Below, piece by piece: positions 17,117 to 24,515 of a stretch of 55,316 nt of DNA; position 1 is the stretch's first letter; each line of letters begins with the position of its first letter. The position numbers and the translations under genes were made by a program. This DNA comes from DAIDKA01 sp049792815. GTDB lineage: Bacteria > Pseudomonadota > Gammaproteobacteria > Steroidobacterales > Steroidobacteraceae. A model generated the notes under the pieces. The model ran no database searches and was not told the DNA's origin. It worked only from the letters and a program-made list of their open reading frames with translations. The stretch is taken from positions 1-55,316 of the forward strand of contig JBARBG010000091.1 in assembly GCA_049792815.1 (NCBI GenBank), given 5' to 3'.

Positions 17117-17431
17117 ATGAGCTCAAGACTCGCCGTTTCGTCCGCCGTCGCCGTGGTGCTTGCCGCTCTGGCAGGCTGCACCGATCTTAAGCCACTGCAA
17201 ACGGACATTGATGCTCTCAAGGGGCAGGTCAGCAGATTGCAAGCGGATGTGGCTACCGCTAGGGCCTCTGCCGATGCGGCCGCGCGATCTGCCAGTGCGG
17301 CCGCCGGAGCTGCCAAGGGTGCTCAGAGTTCGGCTAACCAGGCGTTGGCGGCAGCCCAGGCGGCTCAGGCGGCCGTCAACGCCACGAATGAGAAGATTGA
17401 TCGTATGTTCAAAAGATCCATTTCGAAGTAG
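17117..17431 (+). CDS. Alanine-zipper outer-membrane lipoprotein (OprI/Lpp-like)
   Basis: A 104-residue lipoprotein. A signal peptide ends in the lipobox LAGC (Cys22). The mature chain is a coiled coil with alanine at nearly every third or fourth position (ARASADAAARSASAAAGAAK), as in Pseudomonas OprI and the alanine-zipper lipoprotein family. It should trimerise and tether the outer membrane. The C-terminus ends RSISK rather than the Lys-Tyr-Arg-Lys tail of E. coli Lpp; the final lysine could still be the peptidoglycan link. GAGGAAG precedes the ATG. A strong hairpin follows the stop. Confidence 0.82.
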   Translation: MSSRLAVSSAVAVVLAALAGCTDLKPLQTDIDALKGQVSRLQADVATARASADAAARSASAAAGAAKGAQSSANQALAAAQAAQAAVNATNEKIDRMFKRSISK

Positions 17432-17457
17432 TTCGGCGAACGACGCGGACCAGGAGA

Positions 17458-17493
17458 GCTGGGTCGCCGGGATTAGTCTGCCGGCGACCCAGC
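17458..17493. terminator. Strong 13-bp hairpin after the lipoprotein gene
   Basis: GCTGGGTCGCCGG pairs perfectly with CCGGCGACCCAGC across a 10-base loop, 26 bases after the lipoprotein stop. A highly expressed lipoprotein gene would need such an end. There is no T run, so it may act as an mRNA stabiliser or a non-canonical terminator. Confidence 0.55.
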
Positions 17494-17862
17494 GCCTGAT
17501 GACCTTTGGGACCTGCCGCATGGATTGAATGAATTGTGCGGCCGGCACGCCGTGCAGCCGCTTTGCTTTCAGCAGCATCTGCCCACTTGTCAGTGCGTCG
17601 CCCGACCCTGGTATCAGGCACGCCTGGCGTTACTGTTTAGATCCCGCGTGATTTTCTGCGCCAAATTGCCGAGGTCGGCGCCGCCGAGGCGCGGCATTCC
17701 GACATTGGAAAAATGTCCTTTGAGCGGGCCAATGAGCCCCTTGAAAAGTTGGTCGCCGCGTTTGCTTAGTCTGCTCGAATCAGAACTGCTGCAACGCGTC
17801 CCTCTGGGAGTGATTGATACGGTCAGACCGGAGACCATCAGCGGTGTCGTGCGGCGCGCGGC
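17494..17862. other. Intergenic, no gene recognised
   Basis: About 370 bases between the hairpin and the minus-strand hydrolase. A minus-strand frame at 17614-17838 reads plausibly in part (GLIGPLKGHFSNVGMPRLGG) but has no ribosome site and matches nothing I know; it could be a gene fragment. Confidence 0.35.
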
Positions 17863-18828
17863 TCAGGGAATCCTTTTCTTCTGGAAGGTCCAGTTCGAAT
17901 CTTGGCAAAGCCCGCATGCCTTGCCGACGAAGCGCGCCGCGGCCTGCGGGTCGCCGCGCAGTTGCCACTGCAGCCAGCTCACCGCGACCGATGCCACCGC
18001 ACCGCCGTTAGGCTGAAAATAGGTGCCGCCGTGTCCGGTCGCAATGTTCGCCACTGCGACCGGCACGTGCTCGATGCGCTTGAAGTCGTCCATGCCGTTG
18101 GCGTAGGCGATGTCGGTGGGTCCGCCCAGGATATAGAGCACCGGCGTATGCAGCTTCAACAGCTCGCTCTTGGCCAGATCCATACCCGGAATAGGGCTCG
18201 GGCCGTTGATGAAGATCCCCGTGTTCTGCAGCACGGCCGTGCGCACGCGTGGATCCTGGGCAGCCGTCAGCGCCTGCAGGCCGCCGCAGCTCCATCCGGA
18301 GACGGCGATCTGCTTCGGGTCGATGCGACCGAAGTAAGCACTGCCCCGGCGCTGATTCTCGGCAAGCGCCCAGTCGATGGCATCGTTGAGCTCGGAGGCC
18401 TTGGTCTTGGGTGGCGGCAGTTGCCGCGGACCACTCATCGCGGGTGCTGACGCGGTGGGCGGCGCGGCTGCGGGCCGTGGCGGGGCGCCAGGGCCGCTCA
18501 GGATACGGCCGCTGGCAATCACCAGATAGCCGTGTGATGCCAGTTCGAGCAGGGGGAAGCGGGTGCTGGCGCCGTCCTCGGAACAGCCACCGTTGCCCCA
18601 GGCCACCACGCCGAGTTTCTGTTTGCCCAGCGCCGCGAGATCCCACGGCCGGTAGACCACATGATGGGGCAGGGAGGCCACTTCCTCTTTCCTGGCGGGA
18701 TACGGGCCGGTGCCCGGATTATCGGGCAGGCTGCTGGTGTCGGGAGGTTGCTGCGCCAGGGCTACCGCCCCCCACAGCACGGCGCTGGCGAAGAACAGAA
18801 CGCAATGCTGTCGCGAAGACCTGATCAT
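17863..18828 (-). CDS. Exported alpha/beta hydrolase (dienelactone hydrolase-like)
   Basis: A 321-residue secreted hydrolase. The signal peptide ends near VALAQQPP. The nucleophile elbow is GWSCGGLQ, the acid is probably in LGGPTDIAYAN, and the histidine in ATGHGGTY. A Pro/Ala-rich loop (PPRPAAAPPTASAPA) is inserted before the core, and paired cysteines (VGKACGLCQD) close the protein. AGGGGG upstream supports ATG at 18828. It is divergent from a MarR gene across a 71-base region holding a perfect operator-like repeat. It sits in the same neighbourhood as a tannase-family esterase, so an ester or lactone of an aromatic compound is a fair guess for the substrate. Confidence 0.78.
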   Translation of the reverse strand: MIRSSRQHCVLFFASAVLWGAVALAQQPPDTSSLPDNPGTGPYPARKEEVASLPHHVVYRPWDLAALGKQKLGVVAWGNGGCSEDGASTRFPLLELASHGYLVIASGRILSGPGAPPRPAAAPPTASAPAMSGPRQLPPPKTKASELNDAIDWALAENQRRGSAYFGRIDPKQIAVSGWSCGGLQALTAAQDPRVRTAVLQNTGIFINGPSPIPGMDLAKSELLKLHTPVLYILGGPTDIAYANGMDDFKRIEHVPVAVANIATGHGGTYFQPNGGAVASVAVSWLQWQLRGDPQAAARFVGKACGLCQDSNWTFQKKRIP

Positions 18829-18863
18829 CCGATACCCCCTGGATCCTGTCGTGCGCGAGCCGA

Positions 18864-18881
18864 TTGTAACCATACTTACAA
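18864..18881. promoter_or_regulatory. Operator-like inverted repeat, site 1 of 2 (MarR-type)
   Basis: TTGTAA-CCATAC-TTACAA is a perfect repeat with a 6-base spacer, placed between the divergent hydrolase (start 18828) and MarR (start 18900) genes. A close copy occurs at 19407-19424. This is the expected position of an autoregulatory MarR site. Confidence 0.6.
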
Positions 18882-18899
18882 AAGCGGGACAATGTCGGC

Positions 18900-19412
18900 A
18901 TGAGCCGGCCCCGTCAATCCACACCGCAGCGCCACATCGCCACCGGCGTCCACCTCATTGAGCGCGCCATCAGTCCGCGCGGTGCGCCGGTGATCGGCCT
19001 GTACCTATACATGGCCTATGTCTGGCTTGCCCGCTCCATGGCGCGCGGCAGCCGCTTCGCGGCCATCAAGCCTGCCGCGATCGGTATTCCGGCGCTGCTG
19101 AAGGCGCATCCGGGCTTGAGCCAGACGGAACTGGCGGATCTGTTGGGTATTGAGCGCATGACCGCTGGTGTGCAAGTGACGCGCTGCATCCGCCGCGGAT
19201 TGGTGCGGCGCGAGCGCTCGGTCGCGGATCGGCGCAAGTATCGGCTCTATGCCACGCCAAAAGCGCTGGCCACGCTGCGGCGCATCGGCGCGCTGATCCC
19301 CCTGCATGAGAAGCATCTATTCGGGCGATTGTCGCCTGGCGAACGGGCGGCGCTGAACCGGATGCTGCGAAAACTAATAGTGGCGTCCGGCCCCGGCCTT
19401 GGAACACGGTAA
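18900..19412 (+). CDS. MarR-family transcriptional regulator
   Basis: A 170-residue winged-helix protein. Its helix-turn-helix reads LSQTELADLLGIERMTAGVQVTRCIRRGLVRRE, followed by the wing SVADRRKYRLYATPKA, the usual MarR pattern (DRR with a charged wing tip). The N-terminal GVHLIERAISPRG is longer than in compact MarR proteins. It is divergent from the exported hydrolase and 68 bases upstream of the DUF3237-tannase pair. Two matching inverted repeats, one in front of it and one overlapping its stop codon, suggest it controls all three transcription units in response to a phenolic ligand. Confidence 0.85.
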   Translation: MSRPRQSTPQRHIATGVHLIERAISPRGAPVIGLYLYMAYVWLARSMARGSRFAAIKPAAIGIPALLKAHPGLSQTELADLLGIERMTAGVQVTRCIRRGLVRRERSVADRRKYRLYATPKALATLRRIGALIPLHEKHLFGRLSPGERAALNRMLRKLIVASGPGLGTR

Positions 19413-19424
19413 CTGAATTTACAA
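19407..19424. promoter_or_regulatory. Operator-like inverted repeat, site 2 of 2 (MarR-type)
   Basis: CGGTAA-CTGAAT-TTACAA keeps the spacer length and 10 of 12 arm bases of site 1. It includes the MarR stop codon (19410-19412) and lies 57 bases before the DUF3237 gene, so it could repress the downstream pair. Confidence 0.5.
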
Positions 19425-19480
19425 ATGGCCCCGCAGGCGGCAATACTCAGCAGAACAGCATCTTACCTTGGGGGTCACCC

Positions 19481-20089
19481 ATGTCCGGTCCGGTCATGCT
19501 GAGGCAGCGTGTGGCGGTGGCACTACTGTTATGCGGAATGCTGGCAAGTGGCGCTGCACTGGCGCAGCGGCCGCCGGGCCCCGCGGTACCTCTGGGAACG
19601 CCACCGCCGGCCGAGGCCATGCCGCGCGTTGAGTTCGTGTTCGAAGAACGCGTGATGCTTGCTCCGCCAACGGTGTTGGGGGATACCGATCTGGGTCACC
19701 GCCAGTACATCCCGATCACCGGCGGAACCATTGCCGGCCCGAAGCTCAAGGGTGAGGTGATTCCGGGGGGCTGGGATTTCCAGCTGGGTTATCCCGGTGG
19801 CTGTGGCACACTCTCGGCGGATTACTTCCTTCGCGCCGAAGATGGCACGGTGATCCACATTCTCAATCAGGCCTTCAATTGCGGGATGGCCGGGCCGGGC
19901 GGCGAGCGCAGCTGGTTCCGGCCAACCTTCGAAGCCCCCAAGGGCAGTGCCTACGAGTGGCTGACGCGCGGCACCTTCGTCGCCTCCCTGGAGCTGGAGA
20001 GGCCAAATGTCCCAGCGGCGTCGGGCTCTGCCCCGCGGGGAGCGGCGCCGACAATGGCGATTCGCATCAAGTTCTATCAAATCAAGTAG
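19481..20089 (+). CDS. DUF3237-family exported protein
   Basis: A 202-residue protein. A signal peptide ends near AALAQRPP, then a Pro-rich linker leads into a DUF3237 beta-barrel-like domain: VEFVFEERVML, the loop TDLGHRQYIPITGGTIAGPKLKGEVIPGG, DYFLRAEDGTVIHILNQ, and the closing WLTRGTFVASLE. DUF3237 proteins are often encoded beside hydrolases and decarboxylases of aromatic compounds; no activity is established in general. GGGGGT before the ATG supports the start. It is followed after 25 bases by the tannase-family gene and probably shares its transcript. Confidence 0.8.
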   Translation: MSGPVMLRQRVAVALLLCGMLASGAALAQRPPGPAVPLGTPPPAEAMPRVEFVFEERVMLAPPTVLGDTDLGHRQYIPITGGTIAGPKLKGEVIPGGWDFQLGYPGGCGTLSADYFLRAEDGTVIHILNQAFNCGMAGPGGERSWFRPTFEAPKGSAYEWLTRGTFVASLELERPNVPAASGSAPRGAAPTMAIRIKFYQIK

Positions 20090-20114
20090 GGGTCGATTCG
20101 CTAGGGGGGATTGT

Positions 20115-21650
20115 ATGGACCGAACTTCTATTGCTTCCATGCTGCTGCCGGCAGTCTTCTTCACTGGGACGCCTGTGCATGCGGCCCCCTCCTGTAGTGC
20201 GCTCTTGCAGGAGCTGAAGCTCCCCAAGACCACGATCACGCTGGCCGCCGAAGTACCGGCGGGCGCCTTCAAGCTGGCCGGCGCAGGTGGCGGTCCGGGC
20301 GGCCCGCCCGCGAACTTCGCGGCGCTCCCGGCGTTCTGCCGTGTCGCGGGCACCATCCAGCCGACGCCCGACTCTGATATCCGCTTTGAAGTGTGGATGC
20401 CGCTGTCCGGCTGGAACGGCAAGTTTGTCGGTGGCGGGAACGGTGTCTGGGCCGGCTCGATCGCTTACGGGGATATGGTTACACCGCTCGCACGCGGTTA
20501 TGCCACGGCCGCCTCTGATGTGGGTCATCAGGGCAGCCCCATGGATGGGACTTTTTTTGCCGGGCATCCGGAGAAGCTCATCGACTTCGGCCACCGCGCA
20601 GTGCACGAGACGGCGGTGGCGGCGAAGGCGACTGTCAGTGCCTTCTACGGCAATGCCCCGACGCGCTCGCTCTACGTCAGCTGTTCGACGGGCGGGCGCA
20701 TCGGCCTGATGGAGGCCTACCGATATCCTGAGGACTACGACGGTATATCGGCGATGGCGCCCGCCAACCCCATGGTGCCACTGATGGTGAGTTCGTTGTG
20801 GACGGGCGCGGCCACGATGAAGGACCCGGCGAGCGGCATCCCACCACCAAAATTCGCGCTGGCGCAGAAGGCGGCACTCGCGGCCTGCGATGCCAACGAC
20901 GCAGTGAAGGATGGCATCATCACGAATCCGCCGGCCTGTCACTTCGACCCCGGCGTGCTCGAGTGCAAGGCCGGCGATGCGGCGGATTGCCTGACAACCC
21001 CGCAAGTGGCCGCGCTGCGCGCGATCTATGCGGGTCCGAAGAATCCACGTACTGGCCAGCAGATCTTCCCGGGATTTTCGGTGGGCAGCGAGGCGCAGGT
21101 GGCGGTGCTGACGATGGGGAAGGAACCCTTCCCGGTGGCGACCAGCTTCTTTCGCGGATCGGTGTTCAATGATCCCACGTGGGATTTCCGCAGCTTCGAC
21201 TACGACCACGATGTCGACCGCGCGATCGCCTACGGCAGCGCTGCGCTCGACGTGCCGCCCACGGGGCTGGGGCGTTTTTTTGCGGGCCATCGCAAACTGC
21301 TGCTTTCCCATGGCTGGGCCGACGGGCTCATTCCGTCGCAGTCGACCGTCAATTTCTACCAGGCGCTCGTCAAGGACATTGGTCAGCGACGTACCCGCGA
21401 GGACGTGCGGCTCTTCATGGTGCCGGGGATGGGGCACTGCGGTGGCGGCAGCGGACCTTCGAGCATCGATATGCTCGGTGCGATCGATCAGTGGGTGCAA
21501 ACCGGCAAGGCACCCGAGCGGCTCGTTGCCAGCAACCCGCCCGGCCGGCCGGTACGGACACGGCCACTGTGTTCATATCCGAAAGTGGCGACGTACTCCG
21601 GCCACGGCGACACGGACGAGGCAGGCAATTTCAGTTGCGCCACGCCGTAG
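20115..21650 (+). CDS. Tannase/feruloyl esterase family protein, exported
   Basis: A 511-residue esterase. It has a signal peptide (cleaved near VHAAPS), then the tannase-family fold. The signature is the CS-D-HC arrangement: Cys190-Ser191 in YVSCSTGGR, the acid in HGWADGLIPS, and the histidine-cysteine pair in GMGHCGGG, with a disulphide linking the two cysteines beside the active site. Family members release gallate, ferulate or phthalate-type acids from esters. Additional cysteine pairs (CDANDAVKDG...C) mark the calcium-binding lid. AGGGGGG upstream of the ATG supports the start. It is co-transcribed with the DUF3237 gene, and a strong hairpin follows the stop. Confidence 0.88.
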   Translation: MDRTSIASMLLPAVFFTGTPVHAAPSCSALLQELKLPKTTITLAAEVPAGAFKLAGAGGGPGGPPANFAALPAFCRVAGTIQPTPDSDIRFEVWMPLSGWNGKFVGGGNGVWAGSIAYGDMVTPLARGYATAASDVGHQGSPMDGTFFAGHPEKLIDFGHRAVHETAVAAKATVSAFYGNAPTRSLYVSCSTGGRIGLMEAYRYPEDYDGISAMAPANPMVPLMVSSLWTGAATMKDPASGIPPPKFALAQKAALAACDANDAVKDGIITNPPACHFDPGVLECKAGDAADCLTTPQVAALRAIYAGPKNPRTGQQIFPGFSVGSEAQVAVLTMGKEPFPVATSFFRGSVFNDPTWDFRSFDYDHDVDRAIAYGSAALDVPPTGLGRFFAGHRKLLLSHGWADGLIPSQSTVNFYQALVKDIGQRRTREDVRLFMVPGMGHCGGGSGPSSIDMLGAIDQWVQTGKAPERLVASNPPGRPVRTRPLCSYPKVATYSGHGDTDEAGNFSCATP

Positions 21651-21679
21651 CGAAGGGGTGGCGGCGGTCGACTCCGGGA

Positions 21680-21710
21680 CTGGCCCATGGCGTGTAGCGC
21701 CGTGGGCCAG
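21680..21710. terminator. Strong hairpin between convergent genes
   Basis: CTGGCCCATGGCG pairs with CGCCGTGGGCCAG (one mismatch) around a TGTAG loop, 30 bases after the tannase stop and 15 before the Hsp20 stop. Its position between convergent genes suits a bidirectional terminator, although T runs are missing. Confidence 0.55.
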
Positions 21711-21724
21711 CGCCTTCAGGCCCC

Positions 21725-22168
21725 TCAGCTCCCAATTTGAATCCGGCGCGGCATCGCCTTGGGCTGTTTCGGAATCGTGACCGTCAACTCGCCGTGGTTT
21801 CCGCTCGCGTTCACCTTTTCGCCATCGACGGTGTCGGGCAGCACAAAGCGGCGATGGAACTGTCCGTATCCCCGTTCGACGCGAAGCCCTTGAGCCTGCT
21901 CGCCATCCTTGCGGGTAGCGTGCGGACGGTCACCCGACAGGGTGAGAACTCCCCCCTCAAGGGTCAGTTCCACAGTAGCGGGATCAACCCCGGGTAGATC
22001 CACATACAGTTCGAATCGATCCGCGTACTCGTGAATGTCTACCGGGGGAACCCACATTGCCGTCGCCGAACTGCTGTCGTTCTCGCGGGTATTGCCGAAC
22101 AGGCGGTTGATCTCATCCTGCAGGCGCGGCATCACGCCCCATGGATCCTGCCGAGTCACAGCGCTCAT
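21725..22168 (-). CDS. Small heat-shock protein, Hsp20/alpha-crystallin family
   Basis: A 147-residue ATP-independent holdase. The N-terminal arm PWGVMPRLQDEINRLFG is typical of class A bacterial sHSPs. The alpha-crystallin domain runs from VDIHEYADRFELYVDLPGV through LEGGVLTLSG to YGQFHRRFVLPD and GELTVTIPK, and the C-terminus carries a short basic tail (KAMPRRIQI) with an I-x-I anchor motif for oligomer assembly. AGGAG lies in the leader. A sigma-32-like promoter is visible about 67 bases upstream, so heat induction is expected. Confidence 0.92.
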   Translation of the reverse strand: MSAVTRQDPWGVMPRLQDEINRLFGNTRENDSSSATAMWVPPVDIHEYADRFELYVDLPGVDPATVELTLEGGVLTLSGDRPHATRKDGEQAQGLRVERGYGQFHRRFVLPDTVDGEKVNASGNHGELTVTIPKQPKAMPRRIQIGS

Positions 22169-22234
22169 GGCACCACTCCTTTCGTCTGCGTTAAAGGGTC
22201 TCGCCCGTCACTCTCAAGCGGACGATTGGCGCAA

Positions 22235-22262
22235 AAGTAGGGCTGGCCGCATTGTATTCAAG
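22235..22262 (-). promoter_or_regulatory. Sigma-32 (heat-shock) type promoter of hsp20
   Basis: On the minus strand CTTGAAT is followed after 13 bases by CCCTACTT, close to the heat-shock consensus CTTGAAA-N13-15-CCCCATNT. It lies about 67 bases upstream of the Hsp20 start. Confidence 0.6.
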
Positions 22263-22374
22263 ACCTTCCAATATTTTTTCTTCGTGCGAGCCGCCAGCTC
22301 CATGACCATGTGACTTAACTATTTGATTTATATAGTATGCTAGGCGCTGCCAGGATCGGTCGGAGTCAAGAACC

Positions 22375-23286
22375 ATGCGTTTCAACGGCCTCGACCTCAA
22401 CCTCCTGCTGGCCTTTCAGATCCTGATGGAAGAGCGAAATGTCACCCGCGCGGCGCGGCGCATGAACCTCAGCCAGCCCGCAATGAGCGCGGCACTCGAC
22501 CGCCTTCGCAATTATTTCCAGGATGAGCTTCTCATTGCTCAAGGCAAGCAGATGTTCCCGACGGTTCATGCGGAGAGTCTCATTGGACCCGTGCGCCAAT
22601 TCCTTGCCGATCTCGATGCCCTTCTCATCAACACGGCGCGCTTTGATCCGGCGACGACGCATCGTAGTTTTCGCATCGTGGCGTCCGACTATATAACGGC
22701 ATCGGTCATCGGCCCGCTGACCCAGCGCCTGGCCGACACCGCGCCGGGCGTCAAACTTGAAATCATGCTGCCGAGTGAGGCGGCGGCGCTGCTCGTCGTT
22801 GAGGGAAAGGCCGACCTCATCATCACACCCGAGGACTTCACGGTGCCAGATCAGCCGGTCGATCTGCTATGCGAGGAGCGACAGCTGGTGATCGGATGGT
22901 CCGCCAACCCGCTGTTCGCAAGCCGACTTGGAGAGTCCGACTTCGATAGCGCGGGTCACGTCGCCGTCCATGTCGGCAGCAACCGCGTGCCTTCATTTGC
23001 CGACCGACAGATCGAGCGCATGGGGCGCCATCGGCGGGTTGAGATCACCTGTGGATGCTTCACGATGGTGCCGTGGCTGATTTGTGGGACGCAGCGCATT
23101 GCGGTCATGCATGAGCGGCTCGCCCGACAGATGGCTGCCAAGTTCCCCCTGGCTCTGGCCGAGATGCCCTTTACGTTCCCGGTCATGCGCGAGATGCTGC
23201 AATATCATCGGGCACGCGAGGCAGACGAGGGGTTGCGCTGGTTGCGTGGCGAACTGCAGACCACCGCAGCCTCGCTCAATATATAA
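22375..23286 (+). CDS. LysR-type transcriptional regulator (NodD-like subgroup)
   Basis: A 303-residue LTTR. The N-terminal helix-turn-helix is FNGLDLNLLLAFQILMEE followed by NVTRAARRMNLSQPAMSAALDRLRNYFQDELL, the NodD/NahR-type opening. Effector domain segments (FRIVASDYITASVIGPL, EIMLPSEAAALLVVEGKADLIITPE) match the same subgroup. These regulators activate catabolic operons when an aromatic inducer binds. It is transcribed in the same direction as the ring-cleavage genes, 98 bases before the first. That is less usual than the divergent layout, and the inverted repeats between the two genes are its likely binding sites. Confidence 0.9.
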   Translation: MRFNGLDLNLLLAFQILMEERNVTRAARRMNLSQPAMSAALDRLRNYFQDELLIAQGKQMFPTVHAESLIGPVRQFLADLDALLINTARFDPATTHRSFRIVASDYITASVIGPLTQRLADTAPGVKLEIMLPSEAAALLVVEGKADLIITPEDFTVPDQPVDLLCEERQLVIGWSANPLFASRLGESDFDSAGHVAVHVGSNRVPSFADRQIERMGRHRRVEITCGCFTMVPWLICGTQRIAVMHERLARQMAAKFPLALAEMPFTFPVMREMLQYHRAREADEGLRWLRGELQTTAASLNI

Positions 23287-23295
23287 CTGAAAGCT

Positions 23296-23331
23296 ATTGA
23301 TCACCATAAAATCAATCAGTTTTACTGATTG
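23296..23331. promoter_or_regulatory. Two overlapping inverted repeats, likely LysR binding region
   Basis: ATTGAT-N9-ATCAAT (23296-23316) overlaps CAATCAGT-TTT-ACTGATTG (23313-23331). The first has the spacing of a LysR T-N11-A box. They lie 54-89 bases before the preferred GTG start of the monooxygenase, where activator sites are expected; the AT-rich second repeat could also be a weak terminator for the LysR gene. Confidence 0.55.
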
Positions 23332-23384
23332 TACCCATGACCCCATCCTGGTCGCATGAAGCGCACGCAACGGGGGGAGCGGGG

Positions 23385-24500
23385 GTGAGGGATCTCTCAA
23401 TACTCATTGTTGGTGGTGGCATCGGCGGACTGACGGCGGCGGTCGCCCTTCGTCAGCGCGGCTTCACCATCACCCTCATCGAGCAGGATCCTGCCTGGTC
23501 CGCCTATGGGGTCGGCATCATCCAGCAGGGCAATGTGCTGCGTGCCCTGAATGCACTCGGCATCCTCGAGCGGTATGTCGATGCGGGCGCAGGCTTCGAC
23601 TTCGTCGAGGTTTACGCGCCTGATGGGACCAAGCTGGCGCGTGTGCCATCGCCTCGGCTACTCCAGGCTTACCCCGCCAATCTCGGAATCAGCCGCCGGG
23701 CGCTGCACAAAGTGCTGTGTGAAGCGGCCACGGACGCGGGGGCTGTTATTCGGCTCGGTATTACTGTCAACGCCTTGGAGGATCGCGGCGCATGCGTTGG
23801 CGTGCGCTTCTCCAACGGGGACGCAGGTACCTTCGATCTTGTTGTCGGCGCGGACGGCCTCTATTCCCAGACACGCGCCATGGTCTTTCCGGAGGCGGTG
23901 GCCCCTGCCTTCACGGGTCAGGCAGTCTGGCGCTACAGCCTCGCGAGCCCAGCGGACCTTGATGCCTTGCACGTTTATAACGGTGCGATCGGGGCCGGTC
24001 TCGTGCCCATGGGCAAGGGCCTCATGTACCTGTATCTGACGACGCCGGAGCCCGGCAATCCTCGCTATGCGCGCCAGGAGCTGGCGGCGGCGATGCGGGA
24101 GAAGGCGAGCGGGTGTGCCCCTGCCATCCGTACGCTGGCGCAACAGATTACGGACAATGAGGCCGTGGTCTATCGGCCGCTCGAAGGACTGCTCGTGGAG
24201 GGGCTTTGGCACCGGGGGCGGACGGTGCTGCTTGGCGATGCGGTGCACACGACGACTCCCCATTTGGGCCAGGGGGCGGGACTTGCGATCGAGGACAGTC
24301 TGGTGCTGGCCGAGGAACTGACCCGCGGTGAGAACCTTGAAGAGGCTTTCAGCGCCTATCGCGCGCGGCGATTCGAGCGCTGTGCCAAGGTTGTGCGCGC
24401 CAGCCTCGCCATCTGCATGGGCCAGCTCGGCAGGGGGCCGCTGATCGATAATGCCAGGGCAACCGCCGAGATGTTCGCCCTGACGGCCCAACCGATCTGA
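23385..24500 (+). CDS. FAD-dependent aromatic monooxygenase (salicylate hydroxylase-like)
   Basis: A 371-residue class A flavin hydroxylase. The FAD fold LSILIVGGGIGGLTAAVALRQ opens the protein, the DG motif is LVVGADGLYSQTR, and the GD motif is VLLGDAVHTTTPHLGQGAGLAIEDS. The last motif (with TPHLGQGA) is closest to salicylate and 6-hydroxynicotinate hydroxylases. It probably adds a hydroxyl to make a substrate for the extradiol dioxygenase encoded next. I prefer GTG 23385, which has GGGGGAG upstream; an in-frame ATG at 23337 would place the regulatory repeats inside the ribosome-binding region. Gap to the next gene is 15 bases. Confidence 0.88.
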   Translation: MRDLSILIVGGGIGGLTAAVALRQRGFTITLIEQDPAWSAYGVGIIQQGNVLRALNALGILERYVDAGAGFDFVEVYAPDGTKLARVPSPRLLQAYPANLGISRRALHKVLCEAATDAGAVIRLGITVNALEDRGACVGVRFSNGDAGTFDLVVGADGLYSQTRAMVFPEAVAPAFTGQAVWRYSLASPADLDALHVYNGAIGAGLVPMGKGLMYLYLTTPEPGNPRYARQELAAAMREKASGCAPAIRTLAQQITDNEAVVYRPLEGLLVEGLWHRGRTVLLGDAVHTTTPHLGQGAGLAIEDSLVLAEELTRGENLEEAFSAYRARRFERCAKVVRASLAICMGQLGRGPLIDNARATAEMFALTAQPI

Positions 24501-24515
24501 CGAGGAGGAGCCCCG

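Noticed and set aside
17614..17838. Minus-strand frame of about 74 codons in the gap after the alanine-zipper lipoprotein
   Set aside because: Part of it reads like a protein, but there is no ribosome site, no known motif and no conserved context.
20082..21500. Long minus-strand open frame opposite the tannase gene
   Set aside because: Antisense shadow: the plus-strand gene has signal peptide, catalytic motifs and ribosome site, while the other frame has none.
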